This document shows, piece by piece, positions 52,680 through 61,087 of a stretch of 64,000 bases of DNA. Within the stretch, counting starts at the first letter, position 1; every line of letters starts with the position of its first letter. The translations under genes and the position numbers were made by a program. Source of the DNA: Bacillus sp. EB106-08-02-XG196 (lineage in GTDB: Bacteria; Bacillota; Bacilli; Bacillales; Cytobacillaceae); assembly GCF_013396335.1 (NCBI RefSeq), contig NZ_JABWSY010000022.1, positions 1 to 64,000 of the forward strand, read 5' to 3'. The notes beneath the pieces are model-generated. The model made no database searches. It had not been told where the DNA came from and worked only from the letters and a program-made list of their open reading frames with translations.

Positions 52680-53918
52680 TTATATTAGAGTATTGGGTAA
52701 TTCCCCATTGGGACTAATTAATGAAACAGAGTATTTGTCTGTAAAAACAGATGTCGCCATCCCATCTACACTTTGTTTCGTAACTTGGTCAATTTGCTCA
52801 ATAATTTCATCAAGAGATCGGTGACGCTTTAAGAGAAGTTCATTTTTACCGTTTCGGCTCATCCTGCTATTTGTACTCTCTAAGCCTAACATTAAACTTC
52901 CTTTTAACTGTTCTTTACTATTATTTAATTCTTTTTCTGTAATTCCATCTTGTTTTAATTTTTCAAGTGTTTCCTGAATCGTTTCGTATAACACATCAAG
53001 CTGCTTAGCCCCTGTCCCACCGTATACAGTCACAACTCCATTATCTTGATAAGCGGAATGATAAGAGAATACTGAATAGGCTAAGCCTCGCTGCTCACGA
53101 ACTTCTTGGAACAATCTGCTGCTCATAGAGCCGCCTAATATATTATTTAAAATGATTAAGCTGTATACATCTTCATGTCCAATCTTTAATCCTTCAAAAC
53201 CAAGACAAAGATGTGCTTGTTCTGTTTCTTTCTTTCGTGATAATCGGTTGGATTGGAAGACTGGAATATTCTCAAGTGTTGAACTATTTCCACCCTCATA
53301 GGAGCCAAAGTACTTTTCAACCTCTAGTATAAATTTATCTGAAACATTCCCTGCAATGGAGATTACAACATTTTCTGGTGTATATCGATTATGGATATAA
53401 TCCTTCAGGGTTTCACTTGTAAAGGTATTTAGGGTTTCTTCTGTCCCCAATATCGGATATCCAAGTGGATGATTTCCATAAATGGCCCGGCTGAGTAAAT
53501 CATGGACAATATCATCTGGAGTATCATCATACATTTTTATTTCCTCAAGAACGACATTTCTTTCTTTATTTAATTCTTCCTCGACAAAGGTTGAATTAAA
53601 GAACATATCCGCTAAAACATCTAATGCGAATTGTGCATGTGTATCCAGTACTTTAGCATAGTAGCAAGTGTATTCTTTTGATGTAAAAGCATTCACCTGA
53701 CCGCCAATACTATCAAATGATTCAGCTATTTCCTTCGCAGATCGAGTTTTCGTTCCTTTAAAAAACATATGCTCTAAAAAGTGCGAAATACCATTCGTTT
53801 GGGGATCTTCATTTCTTGAACCAGTGCCAATCCAGACTCCAATTGCCACAGATCTCACTGTTGGAATATTTTCTAAAACAATTCTTACTCCATTTTTGCA
53901 AGAATATTTGTTAATCAT
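52680..53918 (-). CDS. mlpA: M16 processing protease MlpA (YmxG)
   Basis: This mitochondrial-processing-peptidase-like zinc protease of about 412 residues has the motif HFLEH (46-50) and the downstream ERNVVLEEIKMYDDTPDD segment. B. subtilis MlpA (YmxG) lies in the same place and is involved in protease regulation. RBS AGGAGG is 6 nt before this ATG. Confidence 0.94.
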   Translation of the reverse strand: MINKYSCKNGVRIVLENIPTVRSVAIGVWIGTGSRNEDPQTNGISHFLEHMFFKGTKTRSAKEIAESFDSIGGQVNAFTSKEYTCYYAKVLDTHAQFALDVLADMFFNSTFVEEELNKERNVVLEEIKMYDDTPDDIVHDLLSRAIYGNHPLGYPILGTEETLNTFTSETLKDYIHNRYTPENVVISIAGNVSDKFILEVEKYFGSYEGGNSSTLENIPVFQSNRLSRKKETEQAHLCLGFEGLKIGHEDVYSLIILNNILGGSMSSRLFQEVREQRGLAYSVFSYHSAYQDNGVVTVYGGTGAKQLDVLYETIQETLEKLKQDGITEKELNNSKEQLKGSLMLGLESTNSRMSRNGKNELLLKRHRSLDEIIEQIDQVTKQSVDGMATSVFTDKYSVSLISPNGELPNTLI

Positions 53919-53989
53919 CAAAATCCTCCTGTCTATAGAAAAGCGAAAAATTAGCTATTTTCCTTTATTATCTGGATACTCTGTTAAAT

Positions 53990-54937
53990 TTATTTTATAA
54001 TTCTTTCTTCACTCATTAAGTCACTCACCGTACCTATTTTTAAACCTTTTTCTTCAATAAGTGTTATTAGGGTGTCTAATGATTTTGCAGTAGATTCTGT
54101 TGGATGCATGAGTACCATTGATCCATTACTAATTTTAGAGGTCACTCGATTGATTAGTTGGTCTGGCGATGGCTTTTGCCAATCTATGGTATCTACTGTC
54201 CACATAACTGTTTTCATTTTGAGTTCGGCTGCGATTGTAACGGTTTCATCCCGGTAACTGCCGCTGGGCGGTGCAAACCAAATGCTTTTTTTACCCGTTG
54301 ATGCTTCAATTACTTCATTTGTTTTGACCAATTGCTCCCTAGTCTGTGCTGCTGATATTCTTTTCATATCAGGATGTGTGTAGGAGTGATTCCCAACCTC
54401 ATGACCAGCACTCACGATCATTTTTGCCAATTCAGGATTATTTTTCACCCATCTTCCCTCAAGGAAAAAACTTGCTTTCACTTGGTGCTTTTTAAGGGAA
54501 GCAAGCATTTCAGGCAAATATTCATTTCCCCAAGCTACATTAATTATGAAGCTGACCATTGGTTTATCAGGATGACCCCGATAAATGGGAGATGGAGTTA
54601 ATTCGTTAAGATGTATGGTTGGTTCTGTTTGTTTATATACTAATTTTTTTTCATTGAACGTGCCTATTTTCTTCATATTTCTATATGAAGCTTCAACATC
54701 GACAGTTATTCCATTATAGCCTGGAATCGCTTTCCATACTCTATCAATTTTAGCATTGGAAGGCGGTATTTCATATGTAGAAGCATTTTTTACAATACTT
54801 TGATATAGAGGATCTTCTTGCTTTCCAACAGTTAGCGCGTTTCCCTTAAGTGCAGCAACATATGTATCTACAAGAGGATTGTTAACAGAAAACCAGGCAG
54901 CTAGAAATAAGAAAGCAATCATACTCAACTTCTTCAT
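53990..54937 (-). CDS. ylxY: Polysaccharide deacetylase-like protein YlxY
   Basis: This 315-residue exported protein has an N-terminal signal/anchor helix (about 4-22) and a NodB-type domain (about 120-310). It has HEVGNHSYTHPD with two metal His, but the first motif is FIINVAWGNEYL instead of TFDDG, so the catalytic and metal Asp are missing. It may be inactive on chitin-type substrates. The position next to mlpA and pnp is that of YlxY. Confidence 0.92.
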   Translation of the reverse strand: MKKLSMIAFLFLAAWFSVNNPLVDTYVAALKGNALTVGKQEDPLYQSIVKNASTYEIPPSNAKIDRVWKAIPGYNGITVDVEASYRNMKKIGTFNEKKLVYKQTEPTIHLNELTPSPIYRGHPDKPMVSFIINVAWGNEYLPEMLASLKKHQVKASFFLEGRWVKNNPELAKMIVSAGHEVGNHSYTHPDMKRISAAQTREQLVKTNEVIEASTGKKSIWFAPPSGSYRDETVTIAAELKMKTVMWTVDTIDWQKPSPDQLINRVTSKISNGSMVLMHPTESTAKSLDTLITLIEEKGLKIGTVSDLMSEERIIK

Positions 54938-54989
54938 TTACCTTCCCCCTTCATATTGAATATATGAATAATGGGGACAAGGTAGAACT

Positions 54990-55110
54990 AAAAGCGGAGG
55001 CACCTTGTTCAGGGGTGACAGGCATAAGACGAGCCGGCATGAAGGTTGCTTTTTAACCTTCTTGACGGATTGGCTTATGACCCCGAGCCCCTAGGTGCCG
55101 GAGCTAGATA
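54990..55110 (+). repeat. R1 palindromic repeat, copy 3
   Basis: AAAGCGGAGGCACCTTG to CCCCTAGGTGCCGGAGCTAGAT covers about 120 bp and follows R1 copy 2 base for base with scattered changes. The end pairs GGCACC/GGTGCC vary together against GCGCC/GGCGC of copy 2, so base pairing of the hairpin is kept. Confidence 0.85.
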
Positions 55111-55122
55111 GAACTAACATGG

Positions 55123-55147
55123 AAAAAGTCAGGGTTCCCCCTGACCT
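55123..55147 (-). terminator. Terminator of pnp
   Basis: GTCAGGG and CCCTGAC form a 7-bp stem, followed by TTTTTCC on the minus strand. Confidence 0.82.
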
Positions 55148-55174
55148 TTCTATTTCACTTTTAACGAGTATGGC

Positions 55175-57298
55175 TTATTGTTGTTTCTCTGCTTCAGCCT
55201 TTTCACGTTGTTCCTTTAATATTGCTTTACGTGATAAGTTCACACGACCTTGTTTATCAATTTCTGTAACCTTCACTAAAAATTCGTCACCAATTTTAAT
55301 GACATCCTCCACTTTTCCAACTCGCTCTTCAGCCAATTCGGATATATGGACAAGTCCATCTTTTCCGGCAAATATTTCTACAAACGCACCAAATTTTTCA
55401 ATACGTTTGACTTTGCCAAGATACATTTCGCCAACTACAACCTCACGAACGATATCTTCAATAATCTTCTTTGCTTTTTGATTCATTTCCTGATTTGTAG
55501 AGGCAATAAATACTGTTCCATCTTGTTCGATATCAATCTTAACACCAGTTTCCTCAATAATTTTATTGATTTGCTTACCGCTCGGCCCAATAACATCACG
55601 GATTTTATCTGGGTTAATTTTCATTGTTAAGATTTTTGGTGCAAATTGAGAAAGCTCGGTTCTAGGCTCAGCAATAGTTGCCAGCATAGATTCTAATATA
55701 TGCATTCTACCTTTTTTAGCCTGTTGCAATGCTTCTTCAAGGATTTCACGGGAAAGACCTTTAATCTTAATATCCATTTGAAGGGCAGTTACTCCCTTAG
55801 CCGTTCCTGCAACTTTAAAATCCATATCGCCAAGGTGGTCTTCCATACCTTGAATATCGGATAAAACAGTGTAATATTCACCTGAAGCTACAAGGCCCAT
55901 TGCAATACCTGCAACTGGTGCTTTAATTGGAACACCTGCATCCATCATCGCTAATGTACTTGCACATATACTTGCTTGAGAAGTAGAACCATTTGATTCT
56001 AGAACTTCAGAAACAAGGCGAATCGTATATGGGAAGTCCTTTTCATTTGGTATTATTGGTTCTAATGCCCGCTCACCAAGAGCCCCGTGTCCTATTTCAC
56101 GACGGCCTGGTCCCCGGATTGGTCCAGTTTCACCAACGCTAAATAAAGGGAAGTTGTAATGGTGCATAAAACGCTTTTCTTCTTCGATACCCAAACCATC
56201 TAGAATTTGAACATCACCCATTGCACCTAAAGTACAAATACTTAATGCCTGCGTTTGTCCACGTGTAAACAATCCTGAACCGTGAGTCCGTGGTAAAATA
56301 CTGATTTGTGAAGATAATGGTCGTATTTCATCAATTTTTCTGCCATCAGGACGTACCTTTTCAACAGTAATTAAACGGCGGACTTCACCTTTAACAATCT
56401 TATCCAAAATTTGTTTTACTTGCTTCAGATCATCGTCTGTTGCCTCGTTCTCTTGGAACTTAGCCATAACTTGATTTTTAACTTCTTTAATGGCATCTTC
56501 ACGTGCATGCTTTTCTTGAACCTGAATGGCAGTTACCATTTCAGCTTCGCACATTTCTCTAACTTCAGCTTCTAAATCTTTATCAAGTTCATAAAGAATA
56601 ACTTCTCTTTTTTCCTTGCCAGCTTCAGCCATAATTTTTTCTTGGAATTCAATGAGACGTTTGATTTCTTCATGTCCATACATGATAGCTTCTAGCATTA
56701 CTTCCTCAGAAACTTCATCTGCGCCAGCTTCAACCATGTTAATCGCATCTTTAGTACCTGCAACGGTTAAATGAATGTCACTTTTTTCAGCTTGTTCTAC
56801 GGTTGGATTAATGACAAACTCTCCGCCAACTCTACCAACGATTACACCAGCAATTGGTCCCTCGAATGGAATGTCAGATGTACAAAGAGCTAAAGAAGAT
56901 CCAAACATCGCTGCCATCTCTGACGAACAATCCTGATCCACACTCATGACAATACTAATAACTTGGACATCATTACGGAACCCATCAGCAAAAAGCGGAC
57001 GAATTGGACGGTCAATTAAGCGACTTGCTAGAATAGCTTTTTCACTCGGACGGCCTTCCCGTTTAATAAAACCTCCAGGTATTTTCCCCACCGCATATAA
57101 TCGTTCCTCATAGTTACATGTTAATGGAAAAAAGTCTAAGTTTTTTGGTTCTTTTGAAGCAGTAGCTGTACTTAAAACTGCCGTATCTCCATAACGGACC
57201 ATCACGGCTCCATTTGCTTGTTTAGCTAGTTGTCCAATTTCAACGGTTAATTTGCGTCCAGCCCAATCCATGGAATACTCATGTTTCGTTTGTTCCAT
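55175..57298 (-). CDS. pnp: Polynucleotide phosphorylase
   Basis: PNPase is the phosphorolytic 3' exoribonuclease. The 707 residues hold two RNase PH domains (about 10-230 and 310-540), with GDTAVLSTATASKEP and the second-core DIQGMEDHLGDMDFKVAGT, then KH (about 553-615, DKIRDVIGPSGKQINKI) and S1 (about 622-690). RBS AGAGGGG precedes the ATG. A terminator-like hairpin lies in the leader. Confidence 0.97.
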   Translation of the reverse strand: MEQTKHEYSMDWAGRKLTVEIGQLAKQANGAVMVRYGDTAVLSTATASKEPKNLDFFPLTCNYEERLYAVGKIPGGFIKREGRPSEKAILASRLIDRPIRPLFADGFRNDVQVISIVMSVDQDCSSEMAAMFGSSLALCTSDIPFEGPIAGVIVGRVGGEFVINPTVEQAEKSDIHLTVAGTKDAINMVEAGADEVSEEVMLEAIMYGHEEIKRLIEFQEKIMAEAGKEKREVILYELDKDLEAEVREMCEAEMVTAIQVQEKHAREDAIKEVKNQVMAKFQENEATDDDLKQVKQILDKIVKGEVRRLITVEKVRPDGRKIDEIRPLSSQISILPRTHGSGLFTRGQTQALSICTLGAMGDVQILDGLGIEEEKRFMHHYNFPLFSVGETGPIRGPGRREIGHGALGERALEPIIPNEKDFPYTIRLVSEVLESNGSTSQASICASTLAMMDAGVPIKAPVAGIAMGLVASGEYYTVLSDIQGMEDHLGDMDFKVAGTAKGVTALQMDIKIKGLSREILEEALQQAKKGRMHILESMLATIAEPRTELSQFAPKILTMKINPDKIRDVIGPSGKQINKIIEETGVKIDIEQDGTVFIASTNQEMNQKAKKIIEDIVREVVVGEMYLGKVKRIEKFGAFVEIFAGKDGLVHISELAEERVGKVEDVIKIGDEFLVKVTEIDKQGRVNLSRKAILKEQREKAEAEKQQ

Positions 57299-57370
57299 AT
57301 CCTTACCCCTCTCTATCTAAATCACTTTAGAGGATAATGCGAAATAATATCGCTCTAATCATCTAATATA

Positions 57371-57389
57371 AAAAAAGCGTTTAACGCTT
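57371..57389 (-). terminator. Terminator-like hairpin in the pnp leader
   Basis: The minus strand reads AAGCGTTAAACGCTT followed by TTTTTATAT, about 75 nt before the pnp start. It could be a second rpsO terminator or an attenuator of pnp. Confidence 0.55.
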
Positions 57390-57496
57390 ATGTTATCAAT
57401 ACAAATATACTAATAGTATGCACAATTTTTCCGCGACTTAAAATATGTATATAAGATTTTGTGTTGCTCTTATGATTTTTCTTTTTTTAACCTAAC

Positions 57497-57520
57497 AAAA
57501 AAGCGGGAAAAATCCCGCTT
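57497..57520 (-). terminator. Terminator of rpsO
   Basis: AAGCGGGA and TCCCGCTT form an 8-bp stem with a T run (TTTTTTGT) on the minus strand. Confidence 0.87.
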
Positions 57521-57527
57521 CTTTTGA

Positions 57528-57797
57528 TTATCGACGAAGTCCAAGCTTATTGATTAATACACGGTAACGTTGAACATCTTTATTACGTAGGTACGTTAAA
57601 AGATTACGACGCTTACCAACCATTTTCAACAGACCGCGACGTGAGTGGTGGTCCTTCTTATGAGTACGTAAGTGCTCATTCAAATTGTTGATTGATTCAG
57701 TAAGGACAGCGATTTGAACCTCTGCAGATCCAGTATCGGCTTCATGAGTTTTATACTCATTGATAAGTTCGTTTTTACGCTCTTGAGTGATTGCCAT
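57528..57797 (-). CDS. rpsO: 30S ribosomal protein S15
   Basis: The 89 residues match S15 fully (MAITQERKNELINEYKTHEA, HHSRRGLLKMVGKRRNLL). I chose the ATG after AGGAGGTGAATAGG; three upstream residues are excluded. S15 binds 16S rRNA early in assembly and often represses its own mRNA. Confidence 0.97.
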   Translation of the reverse strand: MAITQERKNELINEYKTHEADTGSAEVQIAVLTESINNLNEHLRTHKKDHHSRRGLLKMVGKRRNLLTYLRNKDVQRYRVLINKLGLRR

Positions 57798-57806
57798 CCT
57801 ATTCAC

Positions 57807-57885
57807 CTCCTAAATTTACTATCCCCTGTTACTGAGCAAGCGTCGGTGACTCGACTTGCCAAGCAAAGGTTATTTTTAGTACGTT
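57807..57885 (-). promoter_or_regulatory. rpsO leader, possible S15-binding structure
   Basis: The minus-strand leader contains GCAAGTCG...CGACGCTTGC, a stem with an internal bulge, just before the RBS region. Bacilli are known to control rpsO through an S15-binding leader. The match to that structure is not proven here. Confidence 0.4.
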
Positions 57886-57980
57886 AATAAGAATACAACG
57901 TTTCACGTCAAAATGCAAGTTATAACCTAAGAAAAGGCTATTATTCGCAATTATTCGGTAAGTGTTTGTCGATTTTAATA

Positions 57981-58166
57981 GGCCGTGTTAAACAAGGTCT
58001 GTTGCTTTCCACTCCAGGCACTTCGCTTTCCGCGGGCGGTCCGGGAAGCCTCCTCGGCGCTTTCAGCGCCTGCGGGGTCTCCCCTGCCCCGTCCTCCCGC
58101 AGGAGTCTCGTGCCTTCCGCTCCAATCAACAGAGTGCCAAAATTAACATACTGCTTTAACACAGCC
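57981..58166. repeat. R2 GC-rich palindromic repeat, copy 2
   Basis: This element of about 186 bp starts GGCCGTGTTAAAC and ends GCTTTAACACAGCC, with the interior shared with 41342-41525 (CAGGCACTTCGCTTTCCGCG, GCGCTTTCAGCGCCTGCGGG). An open frame on the minus strand here is only a product of this repeat. Confidence 0.88.
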
Positions 58167-58235
58167 TTAACTCATATCCCTTTGTATACATCAAACCTGT
58201 TTGAAAGCAATCCTAATTGAGGCTCATCGTTTTGT

Positions 58236-58456
58236 AACTAATAACCTCTATTAGTTACCGCTTCTACAATTTTTTCTCGAATCCGGTCACTAACAGCATC
58301 TTTTAGTTACCACTTCCGCGATTTTCCATCGATTCCGGTCACTTATAGCCTCTATTAGTTACCATTTCCGCAACTTTTCATCGATTCCGGTCACTAATAA
58401 CCTCTATTAGTTACCACTTCCGTAATTTTTCATCGATTCCGGTCACTTATAGCCTC
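58236..58456. repeat. 52-bp tandem repeat, about four units
   Basis: TAGTTACC recurs at 58252, 58304, 58356 and 58408, exactly 52 bp apart, followed by CTTCC...TCGATTCCGGTCACT. Each unit boundary can form a short hairpin (ACTAATAACCTCTATTAGT). The array abuts the ribF stop codon. Confidence 0.88.
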
Positions 58457-59404
58457 TTACGAAAAGAGCCTATTGAAATACTCAATAGCATTCTGTTTGT
58501 CTTTTTCGATTTGGGAGACTAGTTCTTCGATTCCGGAGAATTTTTGTTCTTTTCGCAGGTATTGATGCCATTCGACCGTTACTTGTTCACCATAAATATC
58601 TTTGTTAAAGTCAAACACATGGACTTCAACTGACACCTTTAAAGCTTCCTTATTAAAGGTTGGTTTATAGCCTACATTGCATACACCTTCGTACCAGTCT
58701 TCACCTATCTTGATTTTCACAGCGTAAACACCAAGCGGGGGTAAAATATATTCATCCTTTGTTTCAACATTTGCGGTTGGGAATCCAATCGTTCTGCCTC
58801 TTTTATCTCCATGGACAACTATACCTGCTGTCAGATAAAATCTTCCAAGTAATTCTGGCAGCTCTGCTGTTCTTCCATCTTTTATATATTGACGAATTCG
58901 CGTTGAACTAACCTTTTCATTTCCACTGGTGAATTTTTCAACAATAGTGAAAGTAAACTCTTCTCTTGAATGGAAAGGCAGTACCTCCATGGTGCCCTTT
59001 CCCATCCGACCGTATGAGAAATCAAATCCTGCAACCACATGCTTTACATTTAAATCAATCACATACTGATCGATAAATTCTTGTGGCAGCAGGTTAGCAA
59101 ATTCGGTTGTAAAATGGACAATGAAAAGATAATCAATGCCTAATTCCTCAATGATTTTTATTTTCTCAGCTAAGGGGGTTATGTATTGAACATGCTTGTC
59201 ATTTTTCCCTAAGACCACCGATGGGTGAGGGTCAAAGGTCATAACTGCAGAGTTTAGTCCTTTTTGATGTGCTTGTTTTTTCGCCTCAAGAATTACCTTT
59301 TGATGACCAAGATGAACACCGTCAAAATAACCAAGTGCCATGGATAAAGGAGGTATCTCAGTTTTATCTATATTAAATGGGAATTTTAGCTTTATTACTT
59401 CCAA
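58457..59404 (-). CDS. ribF: Bifunctional riboflavin kinase/FAD synthetase
   Basis: This 315-residue enzyme makes FMN and FAD. The N-terminal nucleotidyltransferase domain has GYFDGVHLGHQ (27-37) and SSTRIRQYIKDG. The C-terminal flavokinase domain (about 185-310) has GDKRGRTIGFPTAN. The start is TTG after AAAAGGTGAG. In B. subtilis this gene is called ribC. Confidence 0.96.
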   Translation of the reverse strand: MEVIKLKFPFNIDKTEIPPLSMALGYFDGVHLGHQKVILEAKKQAHQKGLNSAVMTFDPHPSVVLGKNDKHVQYITPLAEKIKIIEELGIDYLFIVHFTTEFANLLPQEFIDQYVIDLNVKHVVAGFDFSYGRMGKGTMEVLPFHSREEFTFTIVEKFTSGNEKVSSTRIRQYIKDGRTAELPELLGRFYLTAGIVVHGDKRGRTIGFPTANVETKDEYILPPLGVYAVKIKIGEDWYEGVCNVGYKPTFNKEALKVSVEVHVFDFNKDIYGEQVTVEWHQYLRKEQKFSGIEELVSQIEKDKQNAIEYFNRLFS

Positions 59405-59436
59405 TTGAAACTCACCTTTTCTTAACAGTAACCTTT

Positions 59437-60357
59437 TTAACCCTGATCATTACGCAAAACTTTAACTGGTTTTAAGAGCCCTGGCTTGTTCGGATGTTCC
59501 GAATAAATGGCAAGAGCATTCCCCTCTTCCGTTTGAGCGATAATAGGTCCGTTACTATTTATTAAATAATCTGGTATTGGTAAAAGTGCACCATTTTTCA
59601 CTTTCTCTGCTACTTTATCATTTATTATGTATTTCGGCAAATGAGAAAGTGCCATTTCTAAAGGTCTTAAACAGGTTGAAATAGTACTCGTTTCCATTAA
59701 CTTTTCTATTTGTTCAAACGTCAGGCAATCATCAATTGTAAATGCTGCTGATTGGACTCTAATTAAATTTGACATATGTGCCGGATATCCAAGACTTTCG
59801 CCAATCATTACGGCTAATGTCCTAATATAAGTTCCCTTACTGCAGCTTACTCTAAATCGAAAAGAAATGGTTTCCCCTGAAAACTCTTCTCTCTCATCAA
59901 GCAGCTCTATTGAATAAATGGTCACCTTTCTTGTAGGACGTTCCACTTCAATTCCTTTGCGAGCATATTCGTAAAGCCTTGTTCCATTCACTTTTACTGC
60001 AGAATACATTGGAGGCGTTTGCTCGATTTCACCAGTAAATGATTCAAGAACCTTAAGAATATCTTTCCTGCTGAAGGTATTAACAACCTTTTTCTCCTCA
60101 ACCTTTTCTCCGGAAGCATCTTCGGTTGTAGTGGAATAACCAAGGGTTACTTCGCCTTCATAGCTCTTTCCGGCGTCAGTTATGTATTCTGCTACTTTAG
60201 TTGCTTTCCCTATACAGATAGGAAGCACTCCTGTTACATCTGGGTCAAGCGTTCCTGTATGACCTACTTTTTTTGTTTTTAATATTTTTCTTAATCTAAA
60301 TACACAATCATGCGACGTTAGCCCAGCCGGTTTAAATAAAGGTATGATTCCTTCCAC
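59437..60357 (-). CDS. truB: tRNA pseudouridine(55) synthase TruB
   Basis: TruB makes pseudouridine 55 in the tRNA T-loop. The 306 residues include GHTGTLDPDVTGVLP with the catalytic Asp (about 40), and the TYIRTLAVMIGESL segment. The start is GTG after GGAGTGACCAAGG. It lies directly upstream of ribF. Confidence 0.96.
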   Translation of the reverse strand: MEGIIPLFKPAGLTSHDCVFRLRKILKTKKVGHTGTLDPDVTGVLPICIGKATKVAEYITDAGKSYEGEVTLGYSTTTEDASGEKVEEKKVVNTFSRKDILKVLESFTGEIEQTPPMYSAVKVNGTRLYEYARKGIEVERPTRKVTIYSIELLDEREEFSGETISFRFRVSCSKGTYIRTLAVMIGESLGYPAHMSNLIRVQSAAFTIDDCLTFEQIEKLMETSTISTCLRPLEMALSHLPKYIINDKVAEKVKNGALLPIPDYLINSNGPIIAQTEEGNALAIYSEHPNKPGLLKPVKVLRNDQG

Positions 60358-60390
60358 CCTTGGTCACTCCAATTCTATTTTGTTTCGAAA

Positions 60391-60415
60391 AAAAAGGATA
60401 GACATTTGTCTATCC
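60391..60415 (-). terminator. Terminator between rbfA and truB
   Basis: The minus strand reads GGATAGACAAATGTCTATCC followed by TTTTTTTTC: a 9-bp stem with an 8-T tail, inside what is often treated as one operon. Confidence 0.85.
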
Positions 60416-60417
60416 AT

Positions 60418-60789
60418 TTATTCTTCTTCATTTTTTTCCATGCTTCTTTCTTCATGGTGCAATTGGTGAATAAGAGAGTTAATTCGATTTCCGTAATCCA
60501 TTGACTCATCCCATTCAAAAAGGATTTCAGGTGTTTTGCGCAAGCGAATACGATGTCCAATTTCGGTTCGAATAAATCCTTTCGCCTTTGCAAGACCTTT
60601 TAGTGTGTTTTCCTTTTGTTCCTCATCGCCCAAAACAGAAATATATACTTTTGCTTGTTGTAGATCTCCTGTTACTTGAACATCAGTAACCGTCACAAAT
60701 CCGATCCGGGGATCTTTAATTTTTCGACCGATGATGTCACTTAGTTCTTTCTTCATTTGTTCTCCAACACGATTTGCTCTGTGGCTCAT
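60418..60789 (-). CDS. rbfA: Ribosome-binding factor A
   Basis: This 123-residue KH-like assembly factor of the 30S subunit has RANRVGEQMKKELSDIIGRK and DPRIGFVTVTDVQVTGDLQQ. It ends with a Glu-rich tail. RBS AGAGGTG precedes the ATG. Confidence 0.96.
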   Translation of the reverse strand: MSHRANRVGEQMKKELSDIIGRKIKDPRIGFVTVTDVQVTGDLQQAKVYISVLGDEEQKENTLKGLAKAKGFIRTEIGHRIRLRKTPEILFEWDESMDYGNRINSLIHQLHHEERSMEKNEEE

Positions 60790-60805
60790 TACTTCACCTC
60801 TTAAT

Positions 60806-61087
60806 TTAAAGCCATTCTATATCGGTGATTGTTCTTTCTATTTCAGGGAAAGAATCAATTAATTTAAGTGCATTTTGCAGCTCTAGTTCAGTCATTACCC
60901 GGTTGGATGTTACTGCAGCAATTGCTATTTTTGTTCTCTGCCACATATCCTGATAATCAACCTCTGAGACAGACACGTTAAATTTTTGTTTTAACCTTGT
61001 GAGAATACGCTGCAGTACAGCACGTTTCTCTTTTAGAGAATGAGCATCGTAGATGATACATTCACAAAGTGCTAAACCTACAATCAT
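60806..61087 (-). CDS. ylxP: DUF503 protein YlxP
   Basis: This 93-residue protein starts MIVGLALCECIIYDAHSLKE, typical of YlxP, a small protein linked with ribosome or translation genes. The ATG overlaps the infB stop (ATGA). Function is not well defined. Confidence 0.93.
   Translation of the reverse strand: MIVGLALCECIIYDAHSLKEKRAVLQRILTRLKQKFNVSVSEVDYQDMWQRTKIAIAAVTSNRVMTELELQNALKLIDSFPEIERTITDIEWL

Noticed and set aside
57941..58162. Minus-strand open frame of 73 codons
   Set aside because: It lies wholly inside the GC-rich repeat R2, has no RBS, and is explained by the repeat's lack of stops.
58236..58456. CRISPR-like array
   Set aside because: The whole 52-bp unit repeats, with no unique spacers and no cas genes; it is a plain tandem repeat.
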